Positions 15,913-22,212 of a DNA stretch of 22,212 nt are shown one piece after another. The notes below the pieces were generated by a model. It was not told the DNA's origin. It made no database searches and saw only the letters and a program-made list of their open reading frames with translations. The translations under genes were made by a program, and so were the position numbers. Positions within the stretch are counted from its first letter, which is position 1, and every line of letters begins with the position of its first letter. Location: assembly GCA_049999805.1 (NCBI GenBank), contig JBNGIO010004392.1, positions 1 through 22,212 of the forward strand, written 5' to 3'. Source of the DNA: Folioceros fuciformis (Eukaryota > Anthocerotophyta > Anthocerotopsida > Anthocerotales).

Positions 15913-17967
15913 GTCTGTTGGGGCTGTTTGCCGGGCGTTCGTGACTGCCCGACTCGCCTCGTGCCGGAGGCGGATTGAAGACTTCTTGAGTGGGATGATG
16001 ATGTCGAATCCTGGCAGTGGAAGCTGTGCAGTGGGGAAATCTTACTCGCATCATGGTGAACAGGTTCCGAAAACTGCGCTGGGCATCGTACAAAGGTACA
16101 CCGGACAGACGAGAGTATTCGACTCTTGGCATGTTTTATGACCTCCTGGTCCTGCCTCTTGCCTCTGTGGGTAGCGCTTGGAGATGAAGACATGGTAGAG
16201 ACGGAAATGCTGGTTTGGTAGCTGGTTGCAGCTCGTGTGCTTTTTCTCGCAGGTGAGGGGAATAGTGACCTGTTTGTTGCCTGGAGCAGGACGTGGCTAA
16301 GGACGCAGCTGGCAGTCTCGTTCATTTGTCTCAAGACTTCAAATTCACGGAGATGATGCTGGCTAAGGGCGTAGTTGAGCGGTGAGCTCCAGCTGCAGCA
16401 GGCTCCAGTGACCAGGCTGTATGTGACGCTGCTTGTGTATTTGAGCCACCTTTGAGAAGGGAGACTCCATTATGCTGCGGGTGAGAGATTTGTGAGTGGT
16501 TTCCTTTCGCTGTCATGTGTGACTGCCCTGGTTTGCCTTTTGAAACTAGGTTAGAACTTCATGGTGTGACTTCTACGTGATTTCGTCGAAAGGCAACCCT
16601 GAGGACTCGTCCTCAATCTTGTCCACGCAGGCTGCAGATGAAAAGCTGACAGCCTTGTTTGTGAGCCTGTTGGTGAGGACCTGCAGCTTGTTGGATCCAG
16701 AGGATGAGGACGGTGAGCTTTACGTTTGTGCTTCAAAGACAATCAAAACATTCATTTTGCAATTCATATTGTGATGCAGTGCGGGAAGGCATTCTGGTGC
16801 AGAGCATGCGCTGAGTTGGTGACTGTAACAGGAAGGGGGTGGAAATCCTTATTATGCTTTCGCCTCAGATGGATTCCAAGAGCGAAATCCGGAAGAAAGG
16901 GGTATATCCATCTCTTATACCTTTGAGTCTGACAAATATATGGCTAGCTTGCTAGAGGTTTCTCAGTGCCTATGGCCTGCTCTACTGTTCCCTCTCGTCG
17001 GAAGTCGCGTATCACTATGTCGCGTGTCACTGCAAGTAACTTTGGTCATAGGTCCTGCTTGATTGATGGGTCACTTCCATAGGCTTTGTGTTGTATCTAG
17101 CCATATGAAAGTCCAGAGGAGGAACACGCAACGTTTCACCGGAGCTAGTATGTCCCTTGTCCATGGAACGTGAATTAGAAGTGGGCCCCAAAATACGGCT
17201 GGAGGCTGTAGAGTCAATCTATTTGATAGTGCAGTAGGTGCACCCTTTGTCTCAATGCTTGATTTATACAGTGGGCACATTTAAGGAAGTCCTCATGACG
17301 AGTTGAAGGTACTGAATATGCAGGAGGAAGGGACAACAGGCTTTTCAGTCGGTAAATGGGCTAACAGTTAGTGAGCGGGGTTTTGAAGATGAAGCCGAGC
17401 CCGAAGTGTGCAGTGCTTTAGAAAGGTTGGGGTCCCTGTTGCGTGAAATTTTGAGTACTTTATGTCTATGCAGGGGGTAACAGCGCTCTCCAAGAAGTAA
17501 CATTCGCTATTGCGCAGATCTTGAGCTTTTGCAGGGGAAGCATGGAATCTGTGTACAAATTGACAACGACGCTGATATTCAGATGGCTGAGGTCAAGCGA
17601 CTTTCGTACTTAGCAGGACTGCCAACAGGTTGTGTCCCGGGTATCGGTTCATGGCATAGGAACTGACCCGAGAGTGGCACTTCAGCAGCCGGAAACTGGT
17701 GGTAGTGCAGCCCTCCGTACTAATTTTTAGTAGATTTGTTATAATCGCATCACCTAACGTCGATCTGATTCCCTCCTGTTCGTGACAGAATGGACAGAAA
17801 ACGGGGTACTCTGCGGACTCGCCGTGAGCATTGAGTGCACGCGGATTTACAGGTGAGTCAATACAGAACATGCAAACAGTCTGTTATCGGAAATGAAACT
17901 ACCGAAGCAACTACAGTTCTAGGACCAACTCTTTGGCTGCGTTGAGCGAGTCCCTGTTCAATCGGTT
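15913..17967. other. Gene-poor stretch with exon-like scraps, unassigned
   Basis: No continuous gene model could be built. Plus-strand pieces with coding character are: 16,635-16,712, reading AADEKLTALFVSLLVRTCSL and LDPEDED between a CAG acceptor-like and a GTGAGC donor-like site; a piece after the CAG at 16,775-16,777 that would continue it as VREGIL; and 17,473-17,613, reading GGNSALQEVTFAIAQILSFC after an ATGCAG site. They have the feel of helical (ARM/HEAT-like) repeats, but I do not recognise the protein. They may be remnants of a decayed multi-exon gene. Confidence 0.3.
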
Positions 17968-19758
17968 TCATGTACGTACTTCCACTGGAAGCAATAGTGA
18001 TGTGAGGCCAGCTTCTGGAGCTCGTCTTGTTCCCTTCTCCAAATCATAACCGTTTTCGAAATCAGGGCTTTTCTCCAGATCAGCACCCTCCTCCTCTGCC
18101 ATTGGACTTCTCATCATGGACTGAGTCTGCCAGGCAATCTTTCGACCCCACGTAACGAGGTACAGGCCCATCACTATCCCAGCCCCCCCAAGAATGCTGT
18201 TCATGGATACAGAGAATGAGTACTAATCGTCCATGTTCTGATTGGTTTAAACGCAAACAAGTAGCAAACAAGTAATTTGAACGACTAACCTGCCGAAATA
18301 TAATGGGTCGCCCAGGAAGATGACGGCCAAAGGTAATGCCACCAAGGACTGGAGGGGAGTGCAAGCTGCTGTGAGGATGGGCCCTCCCATCCGGATACAC
18401 CATGCTTGTAGGGTGTATGCTAAGGCAGAAGAAATTAGGCCCTGTATCGAGAATCACGGGTGACTTCAGTGATCCAGTAGTCGGCGAAGCAACGGCAAAC
18501 ATGATCAAGAGCCTGGACTCACCGCGTAAGCAACTGCTAGGAGGGGTAATCCTCCCTGCAAAGGCAAGACGGAAATCTCTCTCTCTACCGCAATTGCTGC
18601 GCCCCCAAACTGCATTGCTCCAAATAAGTAAGTGAACGCTAGAACCGTGAGCGGCGCGGGATATTCCTCTTGAATAGGGGCCTGCATGCTATTAAACGCG
18701 TCACTGACAACGTTCTAGCTCATGGATGTGCCGAAGTTCAATCTCAACTTCTCAGAGCTAGCCTGCAAGGTGAGATATGTCGCCCAGAAGACGGCGTTCG
18801 TTATGCAAAGCAATGCACCGATTTGCCAGTCGCTCCAGTCTACTGAGGCGTGCGAGTTCAGCCACTGAGCAAGGGTAGTGGCATTCACATTCAGCGGCAT
18901 AGTCTCCACAATCCCATCCTGCAACAAGCCAGAGCTTGGATGTCCTACGAGGAGCGCGCCCTTGAACATGGTCATGATCACGACTCCCGACATGCATATA
19001 ATTGTGCCGATGACTTTTGCCACTCCATCCAGTCGTCGTATATGCACCTGCTCCACTCTGCATCATATTAACGTGTTTAGCAGAGAAACGTGGAGATCCT
19101 CTAAGTGAAGTGCTGCTGGCGCGGCTCAGGCTGCCGGCAGGTACGCGTGCCCATATGCTCACCCCATGGCAGAAGCCACGATGAAAGTGAACACTGGAAC
19201 AGAGTTCTGAAGTGCTGATGCAAGGGCCGAGGAGGAGGACTCAGCTCCTGCCAAGAAGAGGGATTGTGAAGAAAAAAGCCTGCAAACAAGGACGGTGAGG
19301 ATGGAAGTAGTAAGTCAGAAGGCCACTATCACGAACACGACATTCCTACCAGGGAGCTTTGCCGATGTCAACAGAAATTGAATGCGGACGATTGTCTCAC
19401 CCGATAAACGACAGCATAAGGAACTTAAACACAAGTTTCCAAGTAAGGCGAGGCCGTGTCCTCCTGCACAGCACACAATTCAAAGCAGCAGGCCCCTAAA
19501 CCCTTTCCAGAATCTCTTCTAATAGAAACAAATGACCAAGATGAGGAGCCCCAAAGGAAACCCAAATCACCTTTCAAAAATCAACGCAGCGGGGACAAGC
19601 AACGCCAGAGCAAAGACACTCCTGTAGAAGGAGAAGGCGAAAAATTTGACGCCATTGTCGAGAGCCATTCGAGACAATATCTGGTATGAAGCAAAGATCG
19701 TTTGGAGAACAAAGAAGCCAAGAGGTAGCCGGATTCGCCGAAGCCAAGGTGTCACCAT
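17968..19758 (-). CDS. WAT1-related EamA-family membrane transporter
   Basis: My model is complement(join(17968..18196, 18290..18441, 18523..18681, 18763..19057, 19163..19279, 19401..19463, 19571..19758)), 400 residues. The family (MtN21/EamA, WAT1-type) has ten transmembrane helices; WAT1 itself moves auxin at the vacuole, while other members carry amino acids or unknown solutes. Motifs in order: LPLGFFVLQTIFASYQILSR, FSFYRSVFALALLVPAALIF then ERRTRPRLTWK (exons 1-2), SSSALASALQNSVPVFTFIV (exon 3), IRRLDGVAKVIGTIICMSGV (exon 4), CITNAVFWATYLTLQ joined to APIQEEYPAPLTVLAFTY (exons 4-5), GGPILTAACTPLQSLVALPL and FLGDPLYFG (exon 6), and SILGGAGIVMGLYLVTWGRK with an acidic tail (exon 7). Five introns (81-121 bp) are GT-AG; intron 4 is GC-AG. 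The first frame is open above the chosen ATG at 19,758, but only through GTG codons. Length and exon number are normal. If intron 4 is not spliced, the product stops at a TAG (18,717-18,715). Confidence 0.88.
18682..18762 (-). other. GC-AG intron 4 of the WAT1-like gene (81 bp)
   Basis: On the minus strand exon 4 ends CTTGCAG and the next bases are GCTAGC; the acceptor is GCATGCAG before GCCCCT. Removing 81 bp joins TYLTLQ to APIQEEYPAPL, exactly the family's conserved sequence. No GT donor lies nearby. The length is a multiple of three, and the intron contains an in-frame TAG. Confidence 0.75.
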
Positions 19759-20508
19759 CTTCGGTCCCAGAAATGCCACCACACTCCCAGCTCGTGTCCC
19801 GTACCAGCTCTTTGGTCAGAAGCTCGTCAATTCCTGCAACGGTGACCAACTCCCTGCCAAGTGCTACAAGTTAGTGTCAGGCTACCAGAATTCAGCACAG
19901 CACGAGTACAAGAAATATTTGCTGGTCAGGGCCTCAATCCAAGCTTAATGCAGGCACGAGTCCTCGGGACTTCTCAGCCGAGTCCAGGCTGAGGAACGGG
20001 TGCGAATTAATATCACACGGTCGTGCAGCTGGATGCCGAGTAAAAAGGAGGCAGATCTCAGCTCTCTTGTCCAGCAGCAATGAAGAAGAACGTATTTTAT
20101 GTTTAACGTATTAAGAACGTATTTTATGCCACCACCAAAGTATACCTTTCTCACTAACAAAGGCTTTTAATATGTGGGGATGGGGGAGCAAGCCATTTGG
20201 GGCCTTTTTGATGTCACAAGACTTGCCAAGATATGTACAGTATGTATCTAGCTCAATGGCAAAGCAACGTACTGTAGTTTTAATAACCCCATGGCAATTT
20301 ATAATCACAAGGTAAAACTGCCCAAATAGTGCTAATCTGGGATTGTTGGTTGCGATTTGACAGATGTAGAAAAAATTAGGACCATATAAGTCCTCTTTTA
20401 CGTGCATGGGCTGTTTTAGTATCCACCGTCTTCTAAGCTCGGTTAATTGTCTGGTGGTACGAATTACTTTTATAAACAAAGGTGCATTGAGTGGTTGTAG
20501 TTTGGTGT
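19759..20508. other. Upstream region of the WAT1-like gene, no other gene seen
   Basis: The first few hundred bases should hold the promoter and 5' leader of the WAT1-like gene (minus strand), though no clear TATA box was found. The 122-codon minus frame at 20,111-20,479 has no recognisable motif. AATTAATTGTAAT-type AT-rich patches are present. Confidence 0.4.
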
Positions 20509-20514
20509 GCTACC

Positions 20515-21169
20515 TATGGCATACCAAAGGGGACACTCTCTCACTATACATTTTTTAATGCTTTCCCATGAGGTATTTACCCGGATATTCCCTTTTGATG
20601 CCCATATTTTTCTTGTCCGTTTTGGTAATCGACCAAACCGGACTCCACACCAAAGGGGACATGGAAAAAACACCACAACTCTTCGTTTTCATGTACACAC
20701 TTTGTAAATTTGTCATACAGGTTTCCTCGACCAAACCGGACTCCACACCAAAGGGTACATGGAAAAAACACAACAACTCTTCGTTTTCATGTTCACACTT
20801 TGTAAATTTGTCATACAGGTTTCCTGTTCCCTAGGGTTGGATCTTCATAGAATATTCTCTTTCTAGGGTTGGAGCTTCACAGAATATTCTCCCAACTGGA
20901 TCTAGATAGAATATTCCCAATTTTAGGGTTTGCATGGTATAGCATGAGGCTAGATGGTAGGAAGGGGGGGGGGGTTGGATGACAGGTTTTTTTTTTGATC
21001 TGAGGAAAAGTGTTTCAAGTGGCCTCCACACAAGTTTTTTCACATGCATCTGTCAATTGTCCGGTTTGGTTTTGGCCCTCAAACTCGCGTACACGCCAAA
21101 GAGGACGCATAACCCGTGTGTTTGTAGAAAAACCTAGAGAGAGGGGGCGTGTCCCTTTGGTATGCCATA
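20515..21169. mobile_element. Foldback/MITE-like element, 655 bp
   Basis: The left end TATGGCATACCAAAGGGGAC and the right end GTCCCTTTGGTATGCCATA are inverted repeats. GCTACC flanks both ends (20,509-20,514 and 21,170-21,175); the flank can also be read as 8 bp (GCTACCTA). Further inverted matches occur inside (CCAAACCGGAC against GTCCGGTTTGG), and the motif ACCAAAGGGGACA recurs in variants. There is no transposase frame. The duplication length does not settle the superfamily. Confidence 0.72.
20630..20825 (+). repeat. 98-bp tandem duplication inside the foldback element
   Basis: Copies begin CGACCAAACCGGACTCCACA at 20,630 and 20,728 and end GTCATACAGGTTTCCT. Only a few bases differ (for example GGGGACATGG and GGGTACATGG), so this duplication is younger than the element's terminal repeats. 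Confidence 0.93.
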
Positions 21170-21175
21170 GCTACC

Positions 21176-22070
21176 TACTATTTTGGTGCACGAAGGTTCA
21201 GACTAAAGGTAACGAAGTTGAACGTAGGTGGAAACTAATGCAACTTAGGCTCCAATCAGTGCCCCCTTGACGTGAGAGGATTCAGTACAACAGACGCGAA
21301 GGGATTTACAGTTCCTCAACTAGCCTGGGACGCAAGGTCTGACCTGAAAGCTACAGCGCATGAAGTGGTCCACATCTGGGCAGGGTGAGGATGGTTCATG
21401 TCTTTTACAATAGGAGATAGGCTAGAGGTTTCTTTCTCATGGCAGACTCTGGGTCCTAGTGGAGTCTGCAAGACTGCGGAATCGGTAGAGGCCTTGGCTC
21501 CGAAAGAGGAAGAGCGAGTGAGTCATGCAGTCAGCCTGAACGGCCTAGGAGATCGACCATGGCACGTGGGGACTCACTATGGGGCTGATGCCGTGGTTTG
21601 TGATCATGACGTGAAAGTGTGCAGTGCTCATTCGTGCCGTATGATAGTCAGTACGGCTAGCAACCTATTGCCATCTGGCTATTACCCATTCATCGTCTCC
21701 CAGGCTGGGAAGCAAGTTGCAAACATCTCCACTGACGCCATTTCACCCACTCCACCCGACACCCTCTGAGCATCCTCCAAGTGGCCTTGAGGAGGCACGC
21801 AGGCAATCCTCTTGCACAGATTTGGCTGCTGTTGCTTGCGAGTGCTCCACAAACGACCACGCGGGTGGATCCCGAGAATGAGACTGAATTCCATTCTAGT
21901 TCAGCTTTGGTACGATGAGAGCCACAACAACTAGCAGATATCACGTCATCGCGGTTAAGGAAAAATTCCAAGCACAAAGGTGATGATAGAAGCAGCTTGT
22001 CTGGCCGCAGCAGAAGAGATGTGATCGGCAGGCTACAGATCACGACGAGAAGTGAAAGCTATGAGTTGTG
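21176..22070. other. No recognised gene; one unassigned 123-codon frame
   Basis: A plus-strand frame with ATG runs 21,398-21,769 (123 codons, start MSFTIGDRLEVSFSWQTLGP). It has no signal peptide, membrane segment or motif I can name. Antisense frames overlap it. It could be transposon-derived; a real gene is possible but unsupported. Confidence 0.3.
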
Positions 22071-22212
22071 ACCGAGCAAGGGGCTTTCCATGCTTACCAT
22101 TTTTTAACACCGAGTAAGGGGCTTTCCATGCTTACCCTTTTTTAACACCGAGCGTGGGGCTTTCCGTGCTTACCCTATTTTAACACCGAGCAAGGGGCTT
22201 TCCTTCCGTGCT
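22071..22212 (+). repeat. 38-bp tandem array, 3.7 units, running off the window
   Basis: Units start ACCGAG at 22,071, 22,109, 22,147 and 22,185, exactly 38 bp apart. Each carries GGGGCTTTCC(A/G)TGCTTACC and a T-run, then AACACCGAG. The last unit has a small insertion (CTTCC). The array continues beyond the window, so its full size is unknown. Confidence 0.95.

Noticed and set aside
1-22212. tRNA, rRNA, riboswitch or bacterial-type operon signals
   Set aside because: None seen; no cloverleaf with A and B boxes or rRNA-like stretch was recognised on either strand by eye.

Overview
The window reads as nuclear DNA of a land plant. It holds a dirigent-protein gene, a WAT1-type EamA transporter gene, a GH3 acyl-acid amido synthetase relic, a PPR relic and several LTR-retrotransposon pieces. 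Short GT-AG introns (about 80-155 bp) interrupt the genes. The mix of a secreted lipocalin and decayed PPR and GH3 sequences would suit a seed-free land plant (bryophyte, lycophyte or fern), but that placement is an inference. Calls were made by reading the sequence; no database search was run.

Layout. 1-1,800: a minus-strand copia-type LTR with its primer-binding site, abutting a plus-strand Ty1/copia pol 3' end. 1,800-4,400: further retroelement debris, ending in a Ty3/gypsy reverse transcriptase fragment with in-frame stops. 4,590-5,450: a broken duplicate of the dirigent locus, joined to a PPR relic (5,450-6,040). 6,275-7,767 (minus): an apparently intact three-exon gene for a secreted lipocalin whose barrel seems to be split by about 200 residues of predicted helix. 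8,336-9,540: a decayed GH3 gene, followed by repetitive sequence and a 100-N assembly gap. 10,350-12,758: the intact dirigent locus, with a 1.25 kb Mutator-like (MULE) element inserted 147 bp upstream of its ATG. 12,760-17,960: mostly AT-rich intergenic DNA with two minisatellites and some exon-like scraps. 17,968-19,758 (minus): a seven-exon WAT1-related transporter gene, intact if one GC-AG intron is accepted. 20,515-21,169: a 655-bp foldback element. 22,071-end: a 38-bp tandem array running off the window.

Only three genes look functional: the lipocalin, the dirigent protein and the WAT1-like transporter. They are separate units, not a pathway cluster. The lipocalin and dirigent products carry secretion signals; the WAT1-like product is a membrane protein.

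The best leads are the split lipocalin, with a helical exon that has phase 0 at both ends, and the dirigent duplication. In the latter, the broken copy preserves the empty site of the MULE that now sits in the promoter region of the intact copy.
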